A DNA stretch of 64,000 nt from Meloidogyne chitwoodi (GCA_015183035.1 JACZZP010000012.1:1426001-1490000); one strand, 5' to 3'. Positions 12,387-28,028 are shown, counted from the first letter of the stretch. Notes: a model not told the origin generated them from the sequence alone. Program-made: numbers and translations.

Positions 12387-12511
12387 GGGACACGCCGACT
12401 AGGCGCCGGCCGATTAGGCGCATGTAGTCTCTCGCTTCCTTTTTATCTCTAATTCTCTTCAAAATATACTATTACACGCCTAGTCGGTCGGCGCCTAGTT
12501 GGGCTGTACCC
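12387..12511. mobile_element. 125-bp GC-rich foldback element
   Basis: Two inverted arms of about 36 bp (ACTAGGCGCCGGCCGATTAG on the left, CGCCTAGTCGGTCGGCGCC on the right) flank about 50 bp of ordinary sequence. The ends are GGGACA and TGTACCC. The arms are far richer in G+C than the surroundings. Flanks ATATTTAG occur on both sides and could be a target duplication. This looks like a small non-autonomous DNA element or hairpin; no coding capacity. Confidence 0.7.
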
Positions 12512-12636
12512 ACATATTTAGTAAGGATCTGTTTTTATTTATTTAAAAATATAAAATTTTATTTCCTTCATTTCTACATAAATTGAAGGCTCATATTATT
12601 TGGCAGCGAAATTATATATTTGGTAGATTTATTATT

Positions 12637-13961
12637 TTAATCAAAACTAATTCGAAGAATATAAAATATACTTCTATTTATTTTAATTAACTTACCGTTG
12701 GTGATAGCGAATATTTCCTCTCTTTAAAATAAATTTATAAATTTTTTTAATAATTCAGATAAAATTCCTACCCATGGCCAATATGTTCTGTATGTATAAT
12801 TACTGCCATAGCCATAAGGCCATGGACGCCAAACAGCGCGAACTGTATCCTAAATAAATCAGAATTGGTCAAAAATCCAAAAATTTTATTTAAAAAAATC
12901 TGCGTTAAAAGGATATAGGGGTAGAAAACAAGAATGAGCACTTATGAAGATGAGAGTGGGTGTTTTTGGCGCACTTTTCATTTTTTTTTGAATGAGCGAA
13001 CTATATGTCATTCCAAAAAGCTTGTCAAGATAAATCAAATGACATCAAAATTATTCCTCTGAAACAACTATGGACAGATTATAAGCCCCTGAAACTCGAA
13101 AAACCATAGGAGGAAGTAAGCTAATTTTAGATGATTACCGAGGCTGCTCCACTGTTATCATCATTAAACTATTATAAGGTACAAACCCAGACCCCAACAG
13201 GTTTTGATTACGATGGGGAAGTATTATACCTAAAGCTTTTTTTTGAATATATATAGTTTGCCCTTTTTAAAAAAAGGGACGGAAAGTGGAGTGCGCCAAA
13301 AACGCCCACTCTAATCTTCATAGGTGCCGAGCAATTACCCTAATATTAAAATTCTTTTATTTTTGAGTAAAAATGTTGAAAAACAAACTTTTTTTGATTT
13401 TTTAAAAATTTATTTTTAAAAACTGACCAGTAAATAAGTATAATAATTTGAATTTGAAGAAAAGTCCCTTTTTAAATATATTTAAATTAAGAGCATAAAT
13501 AAAAGAAAAAAACCATGTAGGATAAAATGTCGGTACTCGAGTATAATATGGAGATTCATAAAAATAACGAGTACTTTCATGAGTTGAATAAACCTTTTTA
13601 TGTAAAATATAATAATTTTTATATTATTAATTTATAGTAAATGTACAGGGTAAAGAGAACTACTTCGATGATGTGGCCAATAATAATAATTACGACTATT
13701 GTGATAAGGATTGTAAGCAGTTGACCAACGTTGCTATAAATAATTAATTTTAAAAATATTTATTTTAAATTACTTTAAAATAATCGCTAGCATTTGTATA
13801 TGCAGAAATATCACTAACTGAATATGTCCTTGCAAGCTATAAAATTAAATAATAATATAATCATCTTTGTATGTATATAATTATTAAAAACTTGCTCTTG
13901 AATGTGAAGGCCAAGCAATCATTGGTGAAGAACGTGAACGGTTAATAGGGTGACTGCTCAT
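12637..13961 (-). CDS. Tyr/Trp/Arg-rich protein of unknown function
   Basis: I do not recognise it. It starts MSSHPINRSRSSPMIAWPS at 13961. The first intron appears to use a GC donor (TCAAGA|GCAAGT), which keeps the frame into LARTYSVSDISAYTNASDYF. Following exons give QRWSTAYNPYHNSRNYYYWP, VYSTHESTRYFYESPYYT and DTVRAVWRPWPYGYGSNYTY, then RGNIRYHQRFD and TAA at 12637-12639. Aromatic residues, Arg and Pro dominate, with no signal peptide or membrane helix. Two things are unsure: the join between FYPTW and DTVRAV (no in-phase GT donor is obvious) and the last short exon. The second exon also has a hydrophobic alternative frame; the Tyr/Trp-rich frame is preferred because it runs through four exons. 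A 440-bp foldback element lies inside the intron at about 12.9-13.4 kb. Confidence 0.5.
12912..13353. mobile_element. Foldback element (MITE), family shared with 33.0 kb copy
   Basis: The arms are imperfect inverted copies: left GCACTTATGAAGATGAGAGT ... TTTTTGGCGCAC, right GTGCGCCAAAAACGCC ... AATCTTCATAGGTGC. The interior includes CTCGAAAAACCATAG and GATTACCGAGGCTGCT, which recur in the element at 32997-33386. There is no transposase, so it is non-autonomous. It sits within an intron of the Tyr/Trp-rich gene. Confidence 0.8.
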
Positions 13962-14981
13962 TATCTTTTGACTAACTGAAAGAGATCAGGAAGAGGATTA
14001 AATTATTGGGAAAAATTGTTAGGAAGAATTTACCTTATTCCTTATTTTTATTAATTTAACAAGATAAAAAATAATTTTAATTTTTTATGTATAAGAAAAA
14101 AGTAATTTGAAATAAATGAATGTATGGATTAAGAGTTCGTTTAATCCATTTATCGATTAATGAGAATTATAACAAATGTTAAATTAAGATATTTTTCAAA
14201 AAAGTAATGGATAAGTAAAAAAATTACTGTTTAATTAAATTAAATTAATTTATTAATTTAAATAAATTAAAAAAATAAATAATAAATTGAAAACATGAGT
14301 ATAATTGTTAATTTGGAGATTTCTATATTAATTTATATAATTAGTGATATTTGTAATACAAGATACTTATATATCCTTTAGTTAATTTGGTATTCTGTGT
14401 GAAATAGCAAAGATTAAATAAAATCTGAGAAAATATTTAAAAATTATTAAAATATACAAAAAAGGATTTCCTTTTTAAAATCAACAAAAATATGTCAACT
14501 TTGAAAACTCAAAGGAGTGATACATATTTAAGTATATTTATTAAATATTTTCAACATTTATTTTTTTAATCTATTTTGCCCTCAACCAAATTTAAGTATT
14601 CAAATTATTCCCTAAATAAATATTTTAATGATTCCCTTCTTTGTCGCATTCAGGACTTTCCCTAAAAACATTTACCTTTTTTTATTATTTTAAATAATTT
14701 CTTTTATAATTTTATATTTTTCCCTCCTTTCTAGTCGTTATAAATATTTTATTTTTACACTTTTCAAGTCATTATGAACTTACTTGAATTTAATTATAAT
14801 TTAAATATTTATCTAATAAAATTTAAATAGAAGTATTTTAGCTTAATAATTATAATTCGGTAGACATAAAACAATTTTTCTAAGTCAATAATTAGAAAAA
14901 TCTATTAATTTATAAACAAGTTTAAGCATTCTTTAAAGAATAGAAATACTCTAATTTAAATACCTAATATTTATAATTTAG
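13962..14981. other. A+T-rich intergenic region
   Basis: Divergent promoter region between the minus-strand Tyr/Trp-rich gene and the plus-strand MATH-BTB gene. No open frame, repeat or RNA gene is convincing. Confidence 0.5.
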
Positions 14982-16393
14982 ATGAAGAAGATTACCCTAA
15001 AAATAGATTGGTCGATAGACAATTTTAAAAATTATTATGATAATTGTGTTACCGACAATCAAACATTAACAAGTATTAATTTTATTTTATTATTAAAAAA
15101 AAATTTTTTCAGGTAAACGTGTAAGTAATAAAGAATTTCCAACAATGACATGGGAGTTATGTGTTGATAAGGGTAAGAATTATATTAATAATTCTGACAG
15201 ACTTTACTTTTTCAGGTACATATTATTTATCAATCTGGCTTTGTCAAATAGGGCCTAATAATATAAATGATTTTGTAAATACTAAATATAAAATTTATGC
15301 GATAAAAGATGATAAAAAAGTAGATATTGCAAAGTATGTATTTTCGTACTTTTATTTATCTTCTCTTATATTATAGATCATCACAAAAATTAGAAAATCA
15401 AGGATATATGGGATATTCTAAAATTCGATTTGAAAACATTGTTGAAAAAAGTGGTAGGTATACAAAATTATATAAACCATTATTCGAAACTTGGAAATTA
15501 ACTTTTAGGTGAGTTGCGTTTATGCTGCAAAATAGAAGCTGATTGTAACAACAAAAAAGTCAATTTGCAGAATAATTATCGAAATATGTTTGAGAATGAA
15601 ACATTAACAGATTTTGATATTAAAGTTTGTAAAATAAATATCTTCCGATATGATAATTTACATTTTATTTTTTAAAGGTTGGTGATTATATTATAAAAAC
15701 TCACCGTTGTATTTTGGCACAAAATAGTGAAGTATTCTCTAAAATGTTAGAACAGAATGGAATGACTGAAGCACAAAATGTATATAAATTTATCAAATAT
15801 TTATATAAATAAATTAAAGGGTGAGGTTATAATTACTGATACTTCTCCTGAATGTGTTCGTGCAATGTTGGAATTTTTTTATACTGGCGAAATTTCTAAA
15901 GGTTTTTTTCAAAAAAAATTATTTAAAATTTTTAAATTATTTTAAGACATATTGGAAAAACATGTTGACGATATTTTTGCTATTGCGCATAAATATCAGG
16001 TAGAATTGTTAAAATATGAGTGTGAGCTTATTATTTGCAATTTGATTGGTAAGTTTTATAACTTTTTTTAAAAAATTTCTTTTATTTATAGATGATAAAA
16101 ATATTGTAAAATATTGCCGTATCATTAATTTATATGGTGCTGAAACATTAGAGAAAGTTATTTATTTATTTTAAACAAATTCTTTAATTTTATTTTAGGC
16201 ATGTAAAATTTATGTGGGAAATAATAATAATATTTTATATAGTAAAGAATGGGAAGATATCAAAGAGACATGCCCACAGTTGGCCTTTCGTCTTTTGGAA
16301 AATATCGTTGATGATTTTAACAAAGAAAATTTTTCGTTTAAAAATTTTTTAAAAAATATTTTTTTTAAAATACCGAAAAAATTTAAAAATTAA
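14982..16393 (+). CDS. MATH-BTB (BATH) protein, CUL3 adaptor type
   Basis: A SPOP/MEL-26-like adaptor, about 340 residues, in which MATH binds substrate and BTB binds CUL3. The MATH domain covers about residues 1-140: [48 protein letters not shown], then [14 protein letters not shown] begins [20 protein letters not shown], continues [17 protein letters not shown] and [15 protein letters not shown], and the following helices read [19 protein letters not shown]. All exon joins keep frame across short introns, and the gene ends KIPKKFKN. The family is strongly expanded in nematodes, and this copy appears intact. The 3' end is followed within about 100 bp by a tRNA-like sequence. Confidence 0.92.
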
Positions 16394-16498
16394 ATTATCG
16401 ATTTTACAGTCAATGACATTTAAATTTTTTCAACTTGTAAGCGAGAAGATTAGAAAAGAGAACGTTTTTATAATTCACTTACGCTTTCACAAAGCGTG

Positions 16499-16568
16499 TA
16501 TCTATGGTTGAGTGGTTAGCGCAATAGACTTATTTAAATGGGCTCTGTTCGAATCCTTTGTTATATGA
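16499..16568 (+). other. Degenerate tRNA-like sequence
   Basis: An A-box-like TGGTTGAGTGG and a B-box-like GTTCGAATCC stand at tRNA spacing. The D arm can pair (GTTG with CAAT), but the anticodon, T and acceptor stems are poor, so this is not a functional tRNA. It could be a tRNA pseudogene or the head of a tRNA-derived SINE. Confidence 0.35.
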
Positions 16569-16579
16569 AATTTTGGCTC

Positions 16580-16670
16580 CATGACTTTTTGTCAATGGAC
16601 TTTACGTCAACGGACCATCCGTCAATATTTGTTAATGGATTTTAAGTCAACGGACTTTTTGTCAATGACT
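16580..16670 (+). repeat. Imperfect short direct repeats (GTCAAYGGAC)
   Basis: The words GACTTTTTGTCAATG, TACGTCAACGGAC and TAAGTCAACGGAC recur at roughly 17-bp steps. They lie between the tRNA-like sequence and the TATA module of the first minisatellite, and could be the body of the same short element. Confidence 0.55.
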
Positions 16671-16689
16671 AAATATGCATATGTAATTG

Positions 16690-16766
16690 AGGAATTTGTC
16701 TATATGTTTGCCCGAGATTTTATAGCAAACTGATTGGGGAAGTAGAAATGGGAGCTTTTATATGTG
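16690..16766 (+). promoter_or_regulatory. Upstream element, copy A (TGATTGGGG box)
   Basis: Contains TTTTATAGCAAACTGATTGG, then GGAAGTAGAAATGGGAG. It aligns with copies at about 53.98-54.06 kb and 42.02-42.11 kb over some 75 bp. Here the TATA module follows after about 20 bp of spacer (TGTGTTTAAAAGTTC), a spacer that also precedes the TATA module at 39.34 kb. Confidence 0.5.
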
Positions 16767-16778
16767 TTTAAAAGTTCG

Positions 16779-16804
16779 ATACTATATAAACAGCGTATTT
16801 TACC
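16779..16804 (+). promoter_or_regulatory. TATA module A
   Basis: Reads GATACTATATAAACAGCGT followed by ATTTTA. TATATAAA is at 16783-16790 and the downstream GTATTTT box is present. The same module occurs at 39344, 54220 and 57272. An initiator-like CCATTC follows about 23 bp after the TATA box. Transcription from here is inferred. Confidence 0.55.
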
Positions 16805-16837
16805 ATTCTTCTGTTCTACGAGCAGCGCCAACTGTCT

Positions 16838-17945
16838 GTGTCCAACGTCTACGAGGAACGTCAACGGTCAGCTACACTAACGGAGGAAGCTCTATGGGCC
16901 AAGGTTTTGCGATCTACGCTAACGGCGGTGGTGCTTGAGACTAAGGTTTGGCGAGCTACGCTAACGGCGTTGGTTCTAGAGACTAAGGTTTGGCGAGCTA
17001 CGCTAACGGCGTTGGTTCTAGAGACTAAGGTTTGGCGAGCTACGCTAACGGCGTTGGTTCTAGAGACTTAGGTCTTAGGAGCTAAGCTAAGGCGTTAGTT
17101 CAATAAACTGGTGTCTTAGGAGCTAAGCTAAGGCGTTTGTTCAATAAACTGGTGTCTTAGGAGCCACGCTAAGGCGTTAGTTCTATGAGCCAAGGTTCTA
17201 GGAGTATGCTAACGTCTACAAGATACGCCAACGTCTACGAGCAACGTCAACGGTCTATGAGCTACGCTAACGCGGTGGTGCTTGAGACTAAGGTTTGGCG
17301 AGCTACGCTAACGGCGTTGGTTCTAGAGACTAAGGTTTGGCGAGCTACGCTAACGGCGTTGGTTCTAGAGACTTAGGTCTTAGGAGCTAAGCTAAGGCGT
17401 TAGTTCAATAAACTGGTGTCTTAGGAGCTAAGCTAAGGCGTTAGTTCAATAAACTGGTGTCTTAGGAGCTAAGCTAAGGCGTTAGTTCAATAAACTGGTG
17501 TCTTAGGAGCTAAGCTAAGGCGTTTATTCAATAAACTGGTGTCTTAGGAGCCACGCTAAGGCGTTAGTTCTATGAGCCAAGGTTCTAGGAGTATGCTAAC
17601 GTCTACAAGATACGCCAACGTCTACGAGCAACGTCAACGGTCTATGAGCTACGCTAACGCGGTGGTGCTTGAGACTAAGGTTTGGCGAGCTACGCTAACG
17701 GCGTTGGTTCTAGAGACTTAGGTCTTAGGAGCTAAGCTAAGGCGTTTGTTCAATAAACTAGTGTCTTAGGAGCCACGCTAAGGCGTTAGTTCTATGAGCC
17801 AAGGTTCTAGGAGTATTCTAACGTCTACGTGCATCATCAACGGTCTACGATCTACGCTAACGGCGATGATTTGTTGGCCAAGGTTCTAGGAGCTATGTTA
17901 ACGTTTACAAGATACGCCAACGTCTACAAGCTACGACAACGGTGA
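16838..17945 (+). repeat. About 42-bp minisatellite A with higher-order structure
   Basis: The main unit (core GAGCTACGCTAACGGCG, then TTGGTTCTAGAGAC) is 42 bp, and a 41-bp variant (GTCTTAGGAGCTAAGCTAAG) alternates in blocks. A larger block starting GTCTTAGGAGCCACGC recurs near 17153, 17541 and 17765. Read from GTG 16838 the first part is open for 77 codons (SNVYEERQRS, then units of TKVWRATLTALVLE); the rest is interrupted. The unit is homologous to minisatellite B at 39.5 kb. If it was once coding, the start codon position now reads GTG where locus B has ATG. Confidence 0.85.
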
Positions 17946-18638
17946 TGGTTCTGTGATGGTGGTGTGTAAAGTCAGAGAAAGTAGGAGATTGACTTCCTTT
18001 ATTATTTATTTTTATTGTTGTATATTATTTAGCGCGGTTTTCGGAGCCAGTGTCGACAGCTTGACTTAAAACTTGACTCATGCTTGATCATGTTTTAATT
18101 TCTCTATGTATTGTTTTGTTGGTAAATGTTTAATTATGTTATAGTTATTTTTTGTAGTTTCTGTTGTGTTAGACGATTGTAAATTTGGGTATCTGGATGA
18201 TTATTTCGTTATCTTGTTTGTTTATTTTGTTGGAAATGTAGCCTTTTCATATAAAAAATCCCCAAAAAACTTCTTTTTTACCATTTTAAAAATTTTGGGG
18301 ATTTTAATCATTTTGACAAAAAACGGATATAGAAAATTTGGCACGGATATATAATAGATATGGATACAGGCCCCACGTATTTACCCGGATACGGGTACCG
18401 AAATTCGTGTCCTGTCCACACCTGTTATAAACAATGAAATTTCCAAAAAAATACTTTGATAAAAAGTTTATTCATATTATATTTTAAATTAAAATTGTTA
18501 TATTTTAATTACATTGAGCAAAAGATATATAATTATAATATTCTAAAATTTAAAGAATTACCTAGCAAAATGTATATATTTAAAATAGGGGAAATGAGGT
18601 TTTAACATAGCTTAAATATTTATAAAATTAAACTTTAA
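17946..18638. other. Non-coding flank of minisatellite A
   Basis: Ordinary A+T-rich sequence. A 62-codon open frame at 18166-18354 has no splice signals or recognisable product and is not called. Confidence 0.45.
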
Positions 18639-19280
18639 GGTAAATGTGTAGTTGGCTATCTACCTTTACGCAAAGGACATTTGCAGTTCGCAAGCGCTCT
18701 TTGCATTTTTGGCGTTAGGAAAATTGCACGCTTATTTTTCCTTTTCAATTATGGTATGCCCTTTGGCACAGAGAGAAATGAGGAAAATAATTAATAATTA
18801 AATGAAAATAGATTTATTTTATAAATGATCAAAGATTATAAACTTGGGACATGGCTTCGTTTTATAAGTTAAATATGACAGTAGAATTTTTTAAACATTT
18901 TCATTAAATTCCTTTACTTACCCAACTAATAAATCCTCGGAAGAAAATTCTGGATTCCATTTTTCGACGATCAAATCGATATTGAATCAAGGAAAAATCC
19001 CAAATTTTAATTATTGAATATCTACAAGGTTTCCGACTATAGAAGACTAAAATGATCAGCCTCAACTGTGGTAGCGATATAAACATAAAGTGGCTCAATG
19101 GTTATTATTGGCGGTAATTTAATAATTTTCTTTTCTTTTTTCCCTCTATGTGCCTAAGGGCATACCATAATTGAAAAGGAAAAATAAGCGTGCAATTTTC
19201 CTAACGCCAAAAATGCAAAGAGCGCTTGCAAACTGAAAACTCCTTTTGCGTACAGGTAGATAGCCAACTACACATTTACC
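18639..19280. mobile_element. 642-bp foldback element with 8-bp target duplication
   Basis: The two ends are inverted copies for about 140 bp (left GGTAAATGTGTAGTTGGCTA, right TAGCCAACTACACATTTACC). The arms also share GCGTTAGGAAAATTGCACGC in inverse orientation. The direct repeat AACTTTAA lies immediately outside each end (18631-18638 and 19281-19288). An 8-bp duplication is typical of hAT-like insertions; Merlin and P elements also make 8-9 bp. The centre encodes no transposase, so it is non-autonomous. Confidence 0.88.
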
Positions 19281-19492
19281 AACTTTAATATACAAGCAAA
19301 AGAAAAAGTTTTATTTCAAAGAAGAGATAATTTTTCTAATTCTCAGCCAAAATTTTTTCTCTTGCCCTACTTTAAAGTTTAAATTTATATATTTTTAAAT
19401 ACATTTACCTATTTATTCTACATAAATTCGTAATTATTTTTTAGAGATTTTTTAAATATTATTTTATACATTTAACTTGTTTTGCCATAATT

Positions 19493-20630
19493 TCAAACTG
19501 CAACTGGCTGTAGAAGAAAATAAACAGTAAGGATCTAAATAAATATTAAAAAATAATTTAACAAAATATCTTACTCCCAAAACATAACTAGCAACACATT
19601 GACCAGTAACAGATGGCCGTAGCCAATTTGGAATAAAATTATTATATTGTTGTTGTTGTTCAGAATCTATCCATCTTGGAGTTAAAAGAACAGAAACGCA
19701 AAAGAGAAATGAAAGTACTGCTAACCAATAAAAACTTTGAGTGTTCTAATAAAAAATATAATTTTTAACTATAAAATTAAATTTTAAAATAAAAAATGGA
19801 AAAAACCAAAAAATTTGTTTTATTTAAATATCCTTAATTATTTATAAATTTAATTAAATGTAATTACATTTTCTTGAATATTTCTAGCATTAATTCTTCC
19901 TCTATTTAAACAATTAGTAGAAGAAGAAAATTTATGAATTGACCTATTTGATTGTCTACTACTTGTTGTTGCCATATCATTTTCATCAAATTCCAACATT
20001 GAAGTTGTTGAAAGATTTTTAATTTGAATTGAACTTTTTAAAGTATTTAATTGAATAGATTTTATACCAGAAAGCTAAAAAATAATTCTTTTTAAACCTT
20101 GTATTTAAATAATTTGGGCTACAAATAACGAATTTCAGAATTAAGGGAAACGAAAAAGCCCATGTTATGAACAATGATTAATATAAATTATAAAACAAAC
20201 AAACCGCAGAATCATTTAAAGAACAAATTTCTATTCGTAAACAATCACTTCCAATAATTGTAGGATTTCTGTGCCTTATTGTACTGAAGAAAATCAAATA
20301 AAATTTTTTTTAAATATTTTAACAAACATATCAATATAACATCCAGCTCGAATTGTTCCTTTAGTAAGGCCAAGAGCATAATTGGAAGGAGCATTGCAAA
20401 GAACTATAAGAAAAAAATATTTTTAATTTAAACAAAAAAAAAACCTCGAAAATAAATTGGAAAAGGATAAGGATTAAAAATTGTTAGCAATGATTTATGG
20501 GTATCTGGTTTGTCAACAAGAAAGTTAATCTCAGCTAAAAATTTAAAAAAAAAATAAATTTAAATTTTTATAAATTACCTGGTTGAACAAAAACAGGTAA
20601 ACGCTGTGCTTTTTGATTATTAATATCCAT
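19493..20630 (-). CDS. MOSPD1/3-like motile-sperm-domain membrane protein
   Basis: The N-terminus is one MSP (major sperm protein) domain: MDINNQKAQRLPVFVQPAEI, INFLVDKPDTHKSLLTIFNP, YPFPIYFRVLCNAPSNYALG and, across an intron, GCYIDITIRHRNP ... SDCLRIEICSL. RLPVFV, the THK...TIFNPY stretch and the DITIRHRN motif match the MOSPD1/3 branch rather than sperm MSP or VAP. A Ser/Asn-rich linker (SSRQSNRSIHKFSSS) follows, then two membrane helices (FYWLAVLSFLFCVSVLL and CVASYVLGILTVYFLL), the family's C-terminal topology. Such proteins sit in the ER membrane and bind FFAT-type motifs at organelle contacts. Exon joins are in phase throughout and it looks intact. Confidence 0.9.
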
Positions 20631-22418
20631 TAACAGAAAAAATAATAATATTATGCATTCAGATACTAAAGAGAAAATATAAAAAAGTGAGTTTGATTTT
20701 AAAAATTATTTAAATAATATTTTAAATATAATAATAAAAAAAATAAATTTATTTAAAAATAAACACACTTTATTCTCCATTATAAATAAAAAAATATCAA
20801 CAAAAAATATCAACTTCCCCTATCTTTACAAAACAGGCTTCGAACGTATGACGAGATACAAAATGGAAACAAATAAAAAAATAAACAATTTCACATTGAA
20901 AATGAATAAAAATGATAAAGAAAATTTTAGCAACAAAAATAAAAATTAATAAAATTAAAATTGTTATATTATTACTTTTAGTTAATTTGGCCATTTTTAT
21001 ATCATTTTATTTTATTTTTTCACAGCAGCTAGCCTTTTTTCTTTCATCTTTTGTTTTCCTTTTTGATGTCCAAATGCCTATTTTTACAATTTAATTTAAA
21101 ATAAATTGGATATATAAACTTTTAATTTAAATAATTAACAAAAACAATCAACAAAAAAATAAAAAACTCATCAGAAAATGACTAAAAAAAATAATATTAA
21201 TTATATTATAATAAAATATATATCCAATTTATTTAAATCAGCTGCTTTTAATAATGATCTTAATTTATTAGGAAAGCGCAATGAAGGGGAGATAATGGAA
21301 AAAGATAAAGTGTATATTGTGTAAATTAAATAGGTATAATATTATTTAAAAATTGACTAAAATTATAGCTAGTTCTTTTGTATATTTTTAGTTATTATTT
21401 TAGTTAGGATTATTTTAGAAACAAAAATTAATTTTTAAAATTAATAATAATTAGACAAAGGAATATTTAAATATTAATATAATTATTAGTTCTTAAATTA
21501 AAAAAATCTCCCCAAAGAAATTATCAAAATAATAAAAAAAAACTAGCTAATAATTATTGAATTAGTTTAGTAAATATAATAAAAATATAGTAAATCCATT
21601 AATTTAGTAGACAAAATTTAAAAAAATAAAAGATTCAAAGAATTATGTAAAAAATTGCCTTGGTCACTTAAAAAACAAATGTCTGTTTAGAATATTAAAT
21701 TAGAGAATTACAGACTATATTATATTTAATTATAATTAGAAAATAATTAATATTTATTTTAGAATTAGTAAATAAAGGGAAAATTATATATAAAATTATT
21801 TTTATTTTGAAGGAAAAGTTCAAATTTTATCCGTCTTTTCACAAAGGGAACATCATATCTATGGGCATTTTTCACATTCAGATTTGTCTGGGAAAAAATT
21901 ATTTAAATATTTTATAACTCTAAAATAATTTGAAAAGTTGCGGATAAAAATTGTGAACTTTCTGTTAGAATTACCATAATAAATTTATTATTTAATTATT
22001 GTTGCATTTTTATAAGAAATATATAAAATTAGATTAGGTCACAATCAAGTTTTTAGATGAGATTTGAAGTTTTCTTTGGTTTATCTTATCAAAGGGATTA
22101 AATATAATTTAAAATCTCTAATATCTTAATACAATAAAACAAAAAAATCTTCATTTGTATTATGAAATGCAATATTATTGAAGTCCAATGAATAAGAAAA
22201 AATGTTATACTTACTTAATAATAATTACAAAAACGCTCAAAATAATTTGGCGGCAGATAAGAAAAAACAAAAAATACATCTAATTAAGTGCAACATAAGA
22301 TATATGAAAAAGAAATAAGAAGTAGTAAATATATATTATTATTAGCCCTAAAAACAATTTCCTATCTGCAACACAAGTATCCGAATTCAACGCGTAAGAA
22401 GAGCTGCCAATTCCGTTG
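20631..22418. other. Intergenic region, A+T-rich
   Basis: No gene is supported. Overlapping open frames near 20.8-21.1 kb on both strands are hydrophobic low-complexity readings of A+T-rich DNA. The 3' untranslated part of the helicase gene lies at the right edge. Confidence 0.5.
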
Positions 22419-26451
<4,033 letters not shown>

Positions 26452-28028
26452 ATGCTGTTATTCTTTCAAACTTTCTCGATTTATAATACATTTGGTAGAA
26501 TATCCTATGGCCTTCTTTTACTTGTTACATTAACAACAGTGAGTTATAATTAAAATAAATTTATTTTACATTAATAATATTTGAATTTTGATTAAGTGTT
26601 TGGCAAGCAATCAAAATTCTCCTACTGTTGTCACAAATCAAATAAACTCAAAGTTGAATGATGTTGAACCATTGTCTATTCCAAAAGACAATGATAATTT
26701 TGAAGGTTCTGGAATAAATCCTGACGATGAAGATGGAGATGTTGAGGAAGGATCTGGAGGTTTTTATCGGATTTTTTTGTAAAATTTTTATAATATTTTA
26801 GATGATATCGAAGGTTCAGGAAGCCCTTCTTTGGATGATAATGTCCGAGTAACAACGCACACGGAAGGAGATAATTTTGAAGAGGTAAAATTGTTTTATT
26901 TCATTTTTTGTTAATAAACACAATTATTCCTCCTTTATTTTAAATTTTGGGGTTCTCTCTCCCGCCTTAGCTACAGCTCTAGATCAGAGATTTTTCTAAC
27001 TTTTGATTTTCGTTTTTTGTTTCGGTTCGATATTCTGTTATTTTTTGATTTTCAAGTTTTGTTTTTTAATTTCGAAATATTTATGGTCTCAATTCATTCT
27101 TTTCCTAATTTATTTATTGCATAACATTTTTAAATTTTCAGATGAGGCAGAAGGGAATCACAGAACAAACTGGCACTTTCAGTTCAATAGATACAAAGAC
27201 AAATGTCTTCATTGACAACTCAAGTTCATCAATTCAAGCATTTAAACCTGAGCCAACTATTAAAATTGAACAACCTCCATTTTCAGTTTCAAAGATAGAC
27301 ATAACTAGAGAATCATCACCAACATCTACAACAATTAAAACTAGCACTACAAAAATTAAAGAAATCAAATCAACAAATGTAACAATTACAGGGAAGGGCG
27401 ATAGAGAACATTTTCCTCCAGAATTTGTTCCTCCTATTATTACAACAACTAAACGACCAACAACAACTTCAACAATTAGAACAACCATTAAAACAACAAT
27501 TTCAACTACTAAAAGCACTAAATTGCCAAAACAAAAATTTCCACCTCCGCCTTTTATTGTCGATCCAACGGGAACTTTGGAACAACTCAAACCTGGGGTT
27601 TTTGCACGTAGATACTTATTATTTTTCTTTATAATTTTTAGTGGAAAAAATTTTGAATTCTTTAATTTTTATTTTATAATTAAACGTAAGGATTGAAGGT
27701 TATTTTAATGTTTTTGTGAACTAAATTTTTTCCTAATTGGTCAAATTTTTATATTATGAATTAAACAATATTTTAATTTTGAATAAATTTATTTTATTTA
27801 TTCCTTCAGTTATTGTTGGCGGCGCAGTTGTTTTTATTCTTTTGATGATTTTGGTTATCACATATATCTTCTACAGGATAAGAAAAAAAGACGAGGTTTT
27901 TTAAATTATTCTAAAAATTATTTTTATATATTCATTTAAAGGGTTCTTATATTTGTGAGGATCATGTTCAAACACATCGTTATTCAAATTATTATCAAAA
28001 AGCATCAACAAAAGAATTTTACGCTTAA
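26452..28028 (+). CDS. sdn-1: Syndecan, heparan sulfate proteoglycan core
   Basis: Single-pass cell-surface proteoglycan core protein. Exon 1 (MLLFFQTFSIYNTFGR, then GLLLLVTLTT) gives a signal peptide. Glycosaminoglycan attachment sites follow in acidic context: DNFEGSGINPDDEDG, VEEGSGG and DIEGSGSPS. The long middle is a Thr/Ser/Pro-rich stalk (TTTKRPTTTSTIRTTIKTT). The membrane helix IVGGAVVFILLMILVITYIF is followed by the conserved cytoplasmic C1 region YRIRKKDEGSY and the PDZ-binding end KASTKEFYA. C1 and EFYA are diagnostic. In nematodes the single syndecan guides axons and cell migration. The apparent gaps between exons join in phase, with a larger intron before the exon starting MRQKGITEQTG. 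Confidence 0.95.

Noticed and set aside
16499..16568. Functional tRNA gene
   Set aside because: The A and B boxes are present but acceptor and T stems do not pair, so only a tRNA-like relic is claimed.
20797..21094. Overlapping hydrophobic frames on both strands
   Set aside because: Low-complexity translations of A/T-rich DNA with no splice signals and no matching family.
27234..27590. 118-codon minus-strand frame opposite syndecan
   Set aside because: Val/Gly-rich shadow of the Thr/Ser/Pro-rich syndecan stalk on the plus strand.
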